Part shown: positions 33,985 through 42,397 of the stretch, one piece after another
How positions within the stretch are numbered: position 1 is the stretch's first letter
Layout of the letters: each line of letters starts with the position of its first letter
NCBI GenBank assembly: GCA_029565065.1
Contig: JAKQOW010000017.1
Span: forward strand, 124,001-188,000
Length of the DNA: 64,000 nucleotides
Origin: Acidobacteriota bacterium
GTDB taxonomy: Bacteria > Acidobacteriota > JAAYUB01
Direction of reading: 5' to 3'
Notes under the pieces: generated by a model
Told to the model about the DNA's origin: nothing
Seen by the model: only the letters and a program-made list of their open reading frames with translations
Database searches by the model: none
Position numbers and translations under genes: made by a program

Positions 33985-34833
33985 ATGAACCGTCCGATCG
34001 ACAAACCGGGGATGGGCATGAACCAGGAAGCGACCTCTGAGATCGATGCCTTCACCTGCCCCAACTGCGGGGCGGCGGCCGCCGGGAAGGCGTGCCAGGC
34101 ATGCGGCCAGAAGCGGATCCGCGCGGACGAGATGAGCCTGCGCCATGTCGCGGGCACGGTGATGGCGGAGACGCTGGAGCTGGATGGTAAACTGCCCCGG
34201 ACCCTGCTGGACCTGTTCTTCCATCCCGGCCGGCTCACCGTGGACTTCCTGGACGGCCGGCGGCAGCGCCACATCCGGCCCATCCCCCTGTACCTGGCGT
34301 GCCTGGCGCTCTACTTCTTCTTCAACCATTACGCGCCGGTCAACCTGGCCATGCTGGTCTCCCAGCAGCAGGCGGACAGTCCGCTCCTGGAACTCGTGGA
34401 CGAGAAAGCCCGGGACTCCGGGCAGACCCGGGAGCAGTTCGTGGCCGAGCGGGATCCGCGCTACGTGGAGGCCCACAAGACGGCCAACATGATCCTGGAT
34501 GTGACGCTCCTGGGTCCCGCCCTGTTTCTGCTCTATCGCCGGCAGCGGCCCTTCCTGGCGCAGCACCTGGTGATGACCCTGCACATCAACAGCTTCGGCT
34601 ACCTGCTGGGCCTGGTTCCGCTGGTGGTCATGTCCGCCATCGGCGGCGAGTCCATTCCCGTCACCCTGCTGTTCATGGTGGTCTATTTCAGCTATATCTA
34701 TCTGGCGCTCCGCCGTGTCTACGGGCAGGGGCACGGGATCACCGTGGTCAAGCTCCTGGCGCTGGTGATGCTGAACCTGGTAGCGGCGATTGTCGGGGCC
34801 GCCGGTGCCATGATCTATGCCCTGTTCAGTTGA
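33985..34833 (+). CDS. DUF3667 membrane protein with N-terminal zinc ribbon
   Basis: The protein has up to 282 residues; in-frame ATGs at 34012 and 34018 are equally possible starts. A zinc ribbon 'CPNCGAAAAGKACQACGQK' is followed by 'LELDGKLPRTLLDLFFHPG', a typical DUF3667 segment, and 'RRQRHIRPIPLYLACLALYF'. About five hydrophobic helices occupy the rest, with a soluble stretch near residues 115-165. The family is membrane-bound and of unknown function. It is monocistronic as far as can be seen. Confidence 0.8.
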   Translation: MNRPIDKPGMGMNQEATSEIDAFTCPNCGAAAAGKACQACGQKRIRADEMSLRHVAGTVMAETLELDGKLPRTLLDLFFHPGRLTVDFLDGRRQRHIRPIPLYLACLALYFFFNHYAPVNLAMLVSQQQADSPLLELVDEKARDSGQTREQFVAERDPRYVEAHKTANMILDVTLLGPALFLLYRRQRPFLAQHLVMTLHINSFGYLLGLVPLVVMSAIGGESIPVTLLFMVVYFSYIYLALRRVYGQGHGITVVKLLALVMLNLVAAIVGAAGAMIYALFS

Positions 34834-35155
34834 AATGGCGTACCTTGAACGCTCCGCGTGCGAGTTCGGCCACGGCAGGTTCGGCCGGAGAAAGCACCCA
34901 TCCGCATCGATATCGATTCATCCGGTATCACCTGTTTCCTGCCGATGAAATCCAGCTACATCCTGGCACAGAAATCCCCATGATTGTACCGAACGAACTC
35001 GTGACGCGCGTTCATCGAACGCGCACTACTCTGGAACTCTCGGCCGCCAGGCCGCGAGGGATCCCGGACGACTTTGCCGCATCTTTTCCCCCGCGGGAGG
35101 CGTATATTACATTGACGATATGGTCATGATCCGGGGAGAGGAGCGTCTGGGCGAC
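34834..35155. other. Intergenic region without recognisable gene
   Basis: No open frame with coding character is present in these 322 bases. A TATATT (35103-35108) followed by TTGACG (35112-35117) lies just before the VWFA gene, but no properly spaced -35/-10 pair can be assigned. Confidence 0.5.
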
Positions 35156-36814
35156 ATGAAGCAAACGACATGCAACCGGGCTGTCCGGCTGATTCTATTG
35201 TGCCTTGTCCTCACCGCCGGGTTCGTCCCGGCACAGGCCGCCGGCACGGCGCGCACCGAGCAGCCGGTGCGGGACATCGAGACGCCGGTGCGGCTCGTGC
35301 ACGTGCAGAACCTGGCCGGCGACATCCTGCTGGAAACCTGGACCGGGGGCTACATCCGCATCCTGGCCGCACGGCACGACGGCGCCGAGGTGGACCCGGC
35401 GGCCGACGTGCTGAACCAGCCGGGCGCCGCCGGCGAGGTGGACGTCTGGACCCGCCCCGAGCTGGCGGGCGAGGCGGCCGTGGACCTGCACCTGCTGGTG
35501 CCGGCGGACGTGCAGGTGGCGGCGCGGAGCCGCTCCGGCACCATCACGGTGCGCGGGGTGGGACGGGGGATCACGGCGGAGACCGACAGCGGGGACATCC
35601 GCTGCGGCCTCCCCGCCGGCGCCGACGCCGATGTCTCGCTCCGCAGCCTCACGGGGATGGTGGAGGCGCGCCTGCCGCTGGAATTTTTTGGGACGCCCCA
35701 GCAGGGGCTCCTCGACGGGAGGCTCGGCCGCGGCGGCGTGCCGGTGCTGGTGCGCACCCGCGCGGGTCGCGTCACCGTGTTCGCCGACGACCCGGCCCGT
35801 GCCGCCCGCCAGACCGACGATACAGCCGGCGGCGTCCCGGCGGGGCCCGCCCCCCGGCCGGCGGTCGCAGACGTGAGTCCGGTGTCGCGGGAGGTCCCGT
35901 CCGCCGCGCCCGCCGCCGGGCCCGCGGCGGGGGGCGCCGGCGGCTACCGGATCGGCGTGAACACCCGGCTGGTGACCCTGAACGTCCAGGCCGCCGACGC
36001 CACGGGAGTGGCGGTGACGGACCTTGTCCGTGAGGACTTCCGCGTGCTGGATAACGGCGCCGAGCAACCGATCGTCTACTTCGAGCCGCAGACCGCGCCG
36101 CTCAACCTCCTCCTGCTCCTGGACCTGAGCGGCAGCACTAAGGACAAGACCAAGGTCATCAAGCAGGCGGCCGCCCGGTTCGTGGACATGCTGAACCCCG
36201 CCGACCGCGTCGCCGTGGCCGCCTTCACCAGCCGCTACATGCTGGTGTCGGGATTTTCCGAGAACCGCAAGCTCATCCGCCAGCGGATCGACGACATCAA
36301 GAACCGCGGCGGCGGCACCGCCTTCTACGAGGCGATGTGGTACGCCCTGGACGAGATGGCGGAGACCAAGGGACGCCGCAACGTCATCGTGGTCATGAGC
36401 GACGGCGTGGACAACGTCCTGCAGCGGCCCGACGACTACACCTCCAAGTGGTCGTACGAGGAAATGCGCGACCGCGTCGCCGCCGCCGACGTGACCGTCT
36501 TCCCCGTCTACATCGACACCGAGTACGAGCAGGTGGTCAAGGAGGGGAACGTGTCGAGCGTGGTCTACCGCACCGCCCGCCGGCAGATCGCCGGCCTGGC
36601 CGAGAGCACGGGCGGCCGGATGTTCCCCGTCCAGCGGTTCGAGGACCTGGAGACGGTGTATCGGACGGTGGCCGAGGAACTGCGCAACCTGTACAGCCTG
36701 TCGTTCTACGCCCCGGCCAAAGCCGGCGCGGGGCGCGAGTGGCACGCCGTGGCGGTGGAGGTGGCCCGCTCCGGTGTGCAGGTCAAGACGCGCCCGGGCT
36801 ATTTCCTCGAGTGA
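35156..36814 (+). CDS. Secreted VWFA protein of the acidobacterial type
   Basis: The protein has 552 residues from the ATG at 35156; an ATG at 35126 is possible. A signal peptide ('LILLCLVLTAGFVPAQAA') precedes a beta-rich domain of about 200 residues ('GDILLETWTGGYIRILAARH', 'ARSRSGTITVRGVG', 'AETDSGDIRCGLPAG') like adhesin-type DUF4097 repeats, then an Ala/Pro linker. The C-terminal half opens with 'VNTRLVTLNVQAADATGVAV' and 'LVREDFRVLDNGAEQPIVYF'. It contains a VWFA domain with an intact metal site ('LLLLDLSGSTKDK'). This arrangement is the hallmark of the VWFA-related acidobacterial family and supports the taxonomic guess. Role unknown, probably protein binding outside the cytoplasm. Confidence 0.88.
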   Translation: MKQTTCNRAVRLILLCLVLTAGFVPAQAAGTARTEQPVRDIETPVRLVHVQNLAGDILLETWTGGYIRILAARHDGAEVDPAADVLNQPGAAGEVDVWTRPELAGEAAVDLHLLVPADVQVAARSRSGTITVRGVGRGITAETDSGDIRCGLPAGADADVSLRSLTGMVEARLPLEFFGTPQQGLLDGRLGRGGVPVLVRTRAGRVTVFADDPARAARQTDDTAGGVPAGPAPRPAVADVSPVSREVPSAAPAAGPAAGGAGGYRIGVNTRLVTLNVQAADATGVAVTDLVREDFRVLDNGAEQPIVYFEPQTAPLNLLLLLDLSGSTKDKTKVIKQAAARFVDMLNPADRVAVAAFTSRYMLVSGFSENRKLIRQRIDDIKNRGGGTAFYEAMWYALDEMAETKGRRNVIVVMSDGVDNVLQRPDDYTSKWSYEEMRDRVAAADVTVFPVYIDTEYEQVVKEGNVSSVVYRTARRQIAGLAESTGGRMFPVQRFEDLETVYRTVAEELRNLYSLSFYAPAKAGAGREWHAVAVEVARSGVQVKTRPGYFLE

Positions 36815-36826
36815 CCTTCCGTTCAG

Positions 36827-37177
36827 CTAATCCGACAGCTCCGGCGGCCGCGCGCGGTAGCGGTCCCGCTGGGCGAAGCAGGTTACGTCGGCATAGCCGG
36901 CGTGGATGCGCGCCGAGTGGGGTACCCCGGCGGGGATGGCGTAGGAGTCGCCCGGACCGAAGGTGTGGGGCACGCCGTCGATGACGAGGTCGATGCGCCC
37001 GGCCACGACGACGCCCCACTGGGCGGCGTGGGCGTGCTCCGGCACCGCGGCGTCCGCGGTGAACTCCATGAAGAGGACCTGGTGATCCTCGCCCTGGGAG
37101 AGGTAGGCGCGGACACCCGGCAGGGGGATGTCCGCGCGGGGCAGGCAACGGATCAGTTCAGGGAACACGTCTGTCAT
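36827..37177 (-). CDS. Small cupin-fold protein
   Basis: The protein has 116 residues from the ATG at 37175-37177, with GGAGG nine bases upstream. The two cupin motifs are readable: 'PEHAHAAQWGVVVAGRIDLV' and 'FGPGDSYAIPAGVPHSARIH'. The His and Gln residues fit a metal-binding or sugar-binding cupin. It lies 42 bases downstream of the tricorn-like gene on the same strand and is probably cotranscribed. The reaction is unknown. Confidence 0.85.
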   Translation of the reverse strand: MTDVFPELIRCLPRADIPLPGVRAYLSQGEDHQVLFMEFTADAAVPEHAHAAQWGVVVAGRIDLVIDGVPHTFGPGDSYAIPAGVPHSARIHAGYADVTCFAQRDRYRARPPELSD

Positions 37178-37219
37178 GTCACGGCACCTCCGGGCCACCG
37201 GAACAGGCCCGCGGAACCG

Positions 37220-40200
37220 CTACTTGAACGCCTTTTCCGCCGATGGCGGCGGCAGGCGCTTCGGCCAGCGGGGCGGGTTCTTCCGGATCTCCTCCTGCAG
37301 CAGGGCGATGGCCGTGTCGAGCTGCGGGTCGCGCCCGGCCACGAAGGCGTTGGGATCGTCCTCCACCACGTGGTCCGGGTTGAAGCCGTAGCCGTCGGGG
37401 AGCCACTGTCCCTCGGGGGTGAAGCTCCCCTGCTGCGGGCAGGAGACCATGCCGCCGTCGATGGCGGCGAACCCGCCCACCGCCATGTAGCCGCCCCAGG
37501 TGCGCGTCCCCACCGAGGGTCCGAGCCCCATGTAGCGGAAGCCGGTGCTGAAGTACTCGCCGTCGGACCCGGTGCGCTCGTTACACAGCAGCACCACCCG
37601 GCCCAGGTAAGCGGTGCGGTGGTACGGTTCCGGCATGCCGTAGCGGGCCTGGTCGTACTCGAAGATCACCCGGCGCAGGCGCTCCAGGATCATGCCGGAG
37701 GTGATGCCGCCGCCGTTGTAGCGCACGTCGAGCACCAGGCCGTCCTTGTCCAGGTTGGCGTAGAAGTGCTTGGCGAACTCGGCCATGCCGTAGTTGCCCA
37801 TGTTGGGCACATGGATGTAGGCCAGGTTCTCGCCGCCGTGCCGCCGGACATAGTCCCGATTGCGGGTCACCCAATCGTAGTAACGGGCCTGATACTCGGT
37901 GGCCATCGCCTTGACGCGGATCTGGCGCGCGCCGTCGGCGGCGGGCTTGTCGTTGACCTGGAGGAGCACCGGCTGGCCGCCCAGCCCGACGAGCCGGGCG
38001 TTCGGGTCCTGGTCCGGCGACAGGGGCTGGCCGTTGACGGTGAGGAGGTAGTCGCCCGTTTTCACCTTGAGCCCGGGCGCGAGCAGCGGCGAGCGCGCCG
38101 CGTCGCCGAAGCCGTCGCCTTCGAACAGCCGGGCGATCCGGTACGCCTTCCCGGTGGCGTCCCACTCAAGTTCCGCTCCCAGCGCGCCGATGCCGGGCGC
38201 GGGCGGGGCGCTGCGGCGGCTGTAGCCGCCCCGCACGTATTCGTGGGAGACGTTGAGCTCCGCCTGCATGTCGCCGATGATCTCGTTGAGCTCGTCGCGG
38301 CAGCCCACCGCCGGCAGCAGCGCCTCGTACTTGCGGCGCATCGCTTCCCAGTCCCGGCCGTGCATGGCGGGGTCGTAGAAGGTGTCGCGGTGCACCCGCC
38401 ACGCCTCCAGGAAGATCTGCCGCCATTCCAGTTCGGGATTCACCTCGAAACTCCAGGCGGCGGTGTTCACCTTGGGGGCGTCGGGTTTGACGGGGGTGCC
38501 GGCGTCCACGATCTGGAAGCCGGCCCGGGTGCGGAGCGCCACCTTCTTCCGGTCGAACGACAAGTCGTACCCCATGACACCCGCGGCCATTTCAGTGACC
38601 TTCCTGGTCTTGAAGTCGTACACCTTCAGCTTGAAAGCCGGTCGGGACGGCTCCCCGGTCGCGTCACCCTCGTCCTCTTCGGTGGCCAGGTAGAGGAGTT
38701 TGCCGGCGATGGATTGGAGGCCGGTGTAGCGCCCGGCGGGCACCGGCACCTCCAGGATCCGCCCGGTGATCCCCTCCAGGTCCACCTTCATGTCGGGGAG
38801 CTTCGGCGGCCAGGCGGGCTTGTCGGCCGAGGGCTTGTCGCCGGCGGGCTTGTCGCCGGCCGGTTTGTCCCCGGCCGCGGCCTCGGGTTTGGCCCCATCG
38901 GGCGGCGCGGCGTTGTCCTTCTTCTCCTCGCCGGCACCGCTTGGCTCTTCGTCGCTTTCCACCGGGAGCGGAGACTGCGTGTCGGCGGCCAGCGTGATGA
39001 CGTAGATCTTGGTGGTCCGGTCCTGGTTCATCTGAAAGTCGAAGGAATCCCACTGCGGGGTGACGCTCCGCTCGGTGAGAAAGAAGAGGTACTTCCCCTC
39101 GGCGTCGAACACGGGCCCGTGGTCGCGCGTGGGCGCGTGCGTGAGCCGCGTGGCCTGCTTGCTCTCCAGATTGTAGAAATAGAGCGAGCGGACGAAATGG
39201 TTCTCCGGCCGCATGTACGCGAGCCACTTGCCGTCGGGGGAGAACCGGAAGTCGCCGACGCCGCCGTACTCGCCGCGGGCGACCTCGCTCACGGCGCGAC
39301 TCGCCACGTCCACGACGTGGAGGGCCAGCGAATTGTCGTAGAACGCCAGCCGCTTACTGTCGGGCGACCAGACGGGGCCGGCCAGGCGCCGTTGCTCGAT
39401 CCGGGTGAGCTGGACCGGTTCGCCGCCGCCGGCCGCCGGGGCGAGCCAAAGGTTCTCCTCGCCGCTGCGGTCGGAGACGAAGGCGATCCACTTGCCGTCC
39501 GGGGACCAAACCGGCTCCTTCGAGCGGGCGCCGGCCAGCGGCGCCACGGCGCGGATCTCGCCGCTCTCCGCCGGCAGGGTGAAGAGCTGGCCGCGGCTTT
39601 CCGCCACCAGGCGCTTGCCGGTGGGCCCGACGCCGAACGCGCCTGGCGCGCCGGCCACGCGGACCGGCCGGGCATGGATGCGGTCGGACGCCAGGGCCAG
39701 CTTCAGCGGCTGCGCCCGGCCGGCGGCGATGTCGTAGACCCACAGGCCGTCGCCGTGCTGGTAGACGATCCGCAGGCCGTCGCCCGCGGGCGACTTGACG
39801 TCGTAGTCCGCGTGGTCCGTCACCCGGGCCGCCTCGCCGCTGCGCGCGTCCCAGCGCCACAGGTTGGCCGGCCCGTCCTTCTCCGAGACGTAGAACACCG
39901 CCTCGCCCGCCCACACCGGGTACTGCTCGTTGATGGAGTCGTCGTGGATCCGCCGGAAGGTCTTCGCCTTCAGGTCGGCGATCCAGATATGGTTGGCCAT
40001 GCCGCCGCGGTACCGCTTCCAGTTGTGGCGCTCCAGGGCCATGGTGCAGTAGGCGAGCCGGTTGCCGTCGGGAGCGAACGACCCCTGCGTCGCCTTTTCC
40101 ATGGGCAACGCCTCGGGTAGACCGCCGGCGGCCGGTACGAGATAGAGACGGGCGCCCACCATGGGGACGCTGCGGCGGGAGCGGAACAGGATGCGCGCGC

Positions 40201-40567
40201 CGTCGGGGGTCCAGTCCACCACCTCGGCACCGGCGGGATCGTAAGTGAGCCGGCGGGGCGCGCCGCCGGCGGCGGGCATGACGTAGACGTCCTGGCCGCC
40301 GTCATAGCCGGCGGTGAAGGCGATCCACGCGCCGTCCGGCGAGAAGCGCGGTCCGTACTCGTCCGCCTCGTGGAGGGTGAGCCGCTCGGCGGTGCCGGTG
40401 GCGATGGAGCCGAGCCACAGGTCCCCCTCGGCGCTGAAAGCCACCCGGTCGCCGTGGATGTCCGGCGTGCGGACCATCCGCGGCGGCGTGATCTGGGCTG
40501 AGGCCACGACGGCCAGCGCCAGCCAGACGAGCGTCACGATTCCGGCGGTCACGCGGTTCTGTTTCAT
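37220..40567 (-). CDS. Tricorn-like exported S41 protease
   Basis: The protein has 1115 residues from the ATG at 40565-40567. Unlike cytoplasmic archaeal tricorn it has a signal peptide ('VTLVWLALAVVASAQ'). Residues 30 to about 540 are a beta-propeller of PD40-type repeats ('RFSPDGAWIAF', 'VWSPDGKWIAFVSD', 'RFSPDGKWLAYMR'). A low-complexity linker with GDKPA repeats follows near residue 570. The C-terminal part has the tricorn C1, PDZ-like ('VKTGDYLLTVNGQPLS') and C2 domains. The catalytic Ser is about residue 1001 in 'NERTGSDGEYFS', preceded by 'VLDVRYNGGGITSGM'. It probably degrades peptides in the periplasm. The cupin follows in the operon. Confidence 0.92.
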   Translation of the reverse strand: MKQNRVTAGIVTLVWLALAVVASAQITPPRMVRTPDIHGDRVAFSAEGDLWLGSIATGTAERLTLHEADEYGPRFSPDGAWIAFTAGYDGGQDVYVMPAAGGAPRRLTYDPAGAEVVDWTPDGARILFRSRRSVPMVGARLYLVPAAGGLPEALPMEKATQGSFAPDGNRLAYCTMALERHNWKRYRGGMANHIWIADLKAKTFRRIHDDSINEQYPVWAGEAVFYVSEKDGPANLWRWDARSGEAARVTDHADYDVKSPAGDGLRIVYQHGDGLWVYDIAAGRAQPLKLALASDRIHARPVRVAGAPGAFGVGPTGKRLVAESRGQLFTLPAESGEIRAVAPLAGARSKEPVWSPDGKWIAFVSDRSGEENLWLAPAAGGGEPVQLTRIEQRRLAGPVWSPDSKRLAFYDNSLALHVVDVASRAVSEVARGEYGGVGDFRFSPDGKWLAYMRPENHFVRSLYFYNLESKQATRLTHAPTRDHGPVFDAEGKYLFFLTERSVTPQWDSFDFQMNQDRTTKIYVITLAADTQSPLPVESDEEPSGAGEEKKDNAAPPDGAKPEAAAGDKPAGDKPAGDKPSADKPAWPPKLPDMKVDLEGITGRILEVPVPAGRYTGLQSIAGKLLYLATEEDEGDATGEPSRPAFKLKVYDFKTRKVTEMAAGVMGYDLSFDRKKVALRTRAGFQIVDAGTPVKPDAPKVNTAAWSFEVNPELEWRQIFLEAWRVHRDTFYDPAMHGRDWEAMRRKYEALLPAVGCRDELNEIIGDMQAELNVSHEYVRGGYSRRSAPPAPGIGALGAELEWDATGKAYRIARLFEGDGFGDAARSPLLAPGLKVKTGDYLLTVNGQPLSPDQDPNARLVGLGGQPVLLQVNDKPAADGARQIRVKAMATEYQARYYDWVTRNRDYVRRHGGENLAYIHVPNMGNYGMAEFAKHFYANLDKDGLVLDVRYNGGGITSGMILERLRRVIFEYDQARYGMPEPYHRTAYLGRVVLLCNERTGSDGEYFSTGFRYMGLGPSVGTRTWGGYMAVGGFAAIDGGMVSCPQQGSFTPEGQWLPDGYGFNPDHVVEDDPNAFVAGRDPQLDTAIALLQEEIRKNPPRWPKRLPPPSAEKAFK

Positions 40568-40606
40568 GTATGCACCCCGATTGCGGTATTGGCTGACAAT
40601 CGCCTG

Positions 40607-40635
40607 AAGATACACCCGCCTCCGGCGGATTTCAA
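40607..40635 (-). promoter_or_regulatory. Promoter for the tricorn-like gene
   Basis: On the minus strand TTGAAA (40630-40635) and TATCTT (40607-40612) are 17 bases apart, about 40 bases before the start codon. The remaining 40636-40962 up to the next gene holds nothing I can support beyond the ribosome site of that gene. Confidence 0.6.
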
Positions 40636-40962
40636 CGGCTCCGGTGACGTCCGGCGCAACTCCGGGGCGAACAGGACCGCCGGCCGCGACGCGCCGAAAA
40701 AGCGTTGGCGCCGGCGGCGTCTTGCGCTATCATGGCGCCATGCTTCGGATGCGCCACGCCACCTACAGCGAACGACCCACCGGCCTTGCGGCCACGATCT
40801 GTTTCGTCAACCGCTTCAGCGGCCTGCGGTAGCTTTCCATCCGCTTCTCGCGACTTTCGGCCCGGTGGGCCTGTCTTGCAGGACGGGTCCGTCGCGCGGC
40901 CGACGGCGCGGGGCGCATGACCGGGGCATGATGAACCGACACGATTCCACAGAGGAGCAATC

Positions 40963-42102
40963 ATGAAAATCATCGTACTCGGCGCCGGACTGGTGGGGCG
41001 GCCCATGGCGGGCGACCTCGCCGCCGACCCTGATTTCGAAGTCACCGTCGCTGACATCAACGCGGACGCCCTGGCCCAGACTGCGGCCCGCTGGCCCGTG
41101 CGCACCGTCCAGGCCGACCTGCGCGATGCGGCGCGGGTCCAGGAGCTGGTCAAGGCCGGCGACCTGGTGGTGAGTGCCGTCCCCGGCTTCATGGGCTACG
41201 CCACCCTGCAGGCGGTCATCGAGGCGAAGCGGCCGGTGGTGGACATCGCCTTCTTTCCCGAGGATCCCTTCGGCCTGGATGCGCTCGCCCAGAGCCAGGG
41301 GGTGACCGCCGTGGTGGACTGCGGCGTCGCGCCCGGCATGAGCAACCTGCTGGTGGGGCACGCGGCGCGGCAGCTGGAGGCGGTGGAGCGCGTCCTGGTG
41401 TACGTCGGCGGCCTGCCCGAGGTGCGGGAGTGGCCCTATGACTACAAGGCCGTGTTCTCGCCCATCGACGTGATCGAGGAGTACGTCCGCCCCGCCCGCT
41501 ACGTGGAGAACGGTCAGCTCGTGGTGCGGCCGGCGCTCTCCGACCCGGAGTTCGTCAACTTTCCCGGCGTGGGCACCCTCGAGGCGTTCAACACCGACGG
41601 TCTGCGGACGCTGGCAACCACGATCGACGCGCCCAACATGAAGGAGAAGACCCTCCGTTACCCGGGACACATCACCAAGATGGCCCTGCTGCGCGAGACG
41701 GGCTTTTTCGGCACCGAGCCGGTGGATGTCGGCGGCGTGAAGATCCGTCCCGTGGACTTCACCGCCAAGATCCTCTTCCCCCTGTGGCACCTCAACGAGG
41801 GCGACACCGACCTCACCGTGATGCGCATTCTGGTGGAGGGACGCGAGGCGGGGCGCCGGGTCCGCTACACCTGGGACCTGCTGGACCGCTTCGATGCGGC
41901 AACGAAGGTGCACTCCATGGCCCGCACCACCGGCTACACCGCCACCGCCGCAGCCCGGCTGCTGGCCGGCGGGATGTACCGGCGCGGCGGAATCGTGCCG
42001 CCGGAGTACATCGGCCGGGAGCCCGACTGCGTCGCCTTCATGCTGGCGGAGCTGGCGCGCCGCGGCGTGATCTACCGCCACACGGTGGAGGCGATCGGCT
42101 GA
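40963..42102 (+). CDS. Saccharopine dehydrogenase / lysine 6-dehydrogenase-like protein
   Basis: The protein has 379 residues, and AGAGGAG precedes the ATG. A Rossmann nucleotide-binding fold opens with 'MKIIVLGAGLVGRPMAGDLA', followed by 'LVVSAVPGFMGYATLQAVIE', 'VVDCGVAPGMSNLLVGHAAR' and 'GGLPEVREWPYDYKAVFSP'. These are typical of the saccharopine-dehydrogenase superfamily and of L-lysine 6-dehydrogenases. The likely reaction is NAD(P)-dependent oxidation of an amino-acid side-chain amine, but substrate residues cannot be judged by eye. No lysine-pathway neighbours are present. Confidence 0.85.
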   Translation: MKIIVLGAGLVGRPMAGDLAADPDFEVTVADINADALAQTAARWPVRTVQADLRDAARVQELVKAGDLVVSAVPGFMGYATLQAVIEAKRPVVDIAFFPEDPFGLDALAQSQGVTAVVDCGVAPGMSNLLVGHAARQLEAVERVLVYVGGLPEVREWPYDYKAVFSPIDVIEEYVRPARYVENGQLVVRPALSDPEFVNFPGVGTLEAFNTDGLRTLATTIDAPNMKEKTLRYPGHITKMALLRETGFFGTEPVDVGGVKIRPVDFTAKILFPLWHLNEGDTDLTVMRILVEGREAGRRVRYTWDLLDRFDAATKVHSMARTTGYTATAAARLLAGGMYRRGGIVPPEYIGREPDCVAFMLAELARRGVIYRHTVEAIG

Positions 42103-42113
42103 GATTTTCCCTT

Positions 42114-42195
42114 CGTGCTCGTAATCGTACTCGTGATCGTACTCGTGATCGTACTCGTGCTCGTAATCGGGGCTCGCGGTTCGGGGCTCAGGGTT
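42114..42195. repeat. Hexamer then heptamer repeat patch
   Basis: Nine hexamers (CGTGCT, CGTAAT, CGTACT, CGTGAT and repeats) from 42114 to 42167 are followed without gap by heptamers CGGGGCT, CGCGGTT, CGGGGCT, CAGGGTT to 42195. The hexamers are the reverse complement of the GATTAC/GAGCAC family at 2762 and 12059. The stretch 42196-42335 beyond it shows nothing recognisable. Confidence 0.85.
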
Positions 42196-42335
42196 TGTCT
42201 TCATTCCCGTCGTTCATGCTCGTAATTCCCAACCCGGCGGAGGAGGCACTGCGAGCGGGAGCGGGGGGCGGAAAGGGGCCCTCGTGGCGTCTCAGCCCGG
42301 GCGCCGCACCGCTTCGTCGGCGTGCGTATAAAGCA

Positions 42336-42369
42336 AACGAGCTTCGGGACCGGAGTCCCGAAGCTCGTT
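42336..42369 (-). terminator. Intrinsic terminator of the 42398-43411 gene
   Basis: A perfect 15-bp stem (42336-42350 with 42355-42369) with a 4-base loop lies 29 bases after the stop codon. On the minus strand it is followed by a T-rich run (TTTGCTTTAT). Confidence 0.8.
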
Positions 42370-42397
42370 CACCCATGATGCGTTCAGACACGATGGG

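Noticed and set aside
36902-40120. Open frame of 1072 codons antisense to the tricorn-like gene
   Set aside because: The opposite strand codes a clear protease with catalytic motifs; long antisense frames are common in GC-rich genes.
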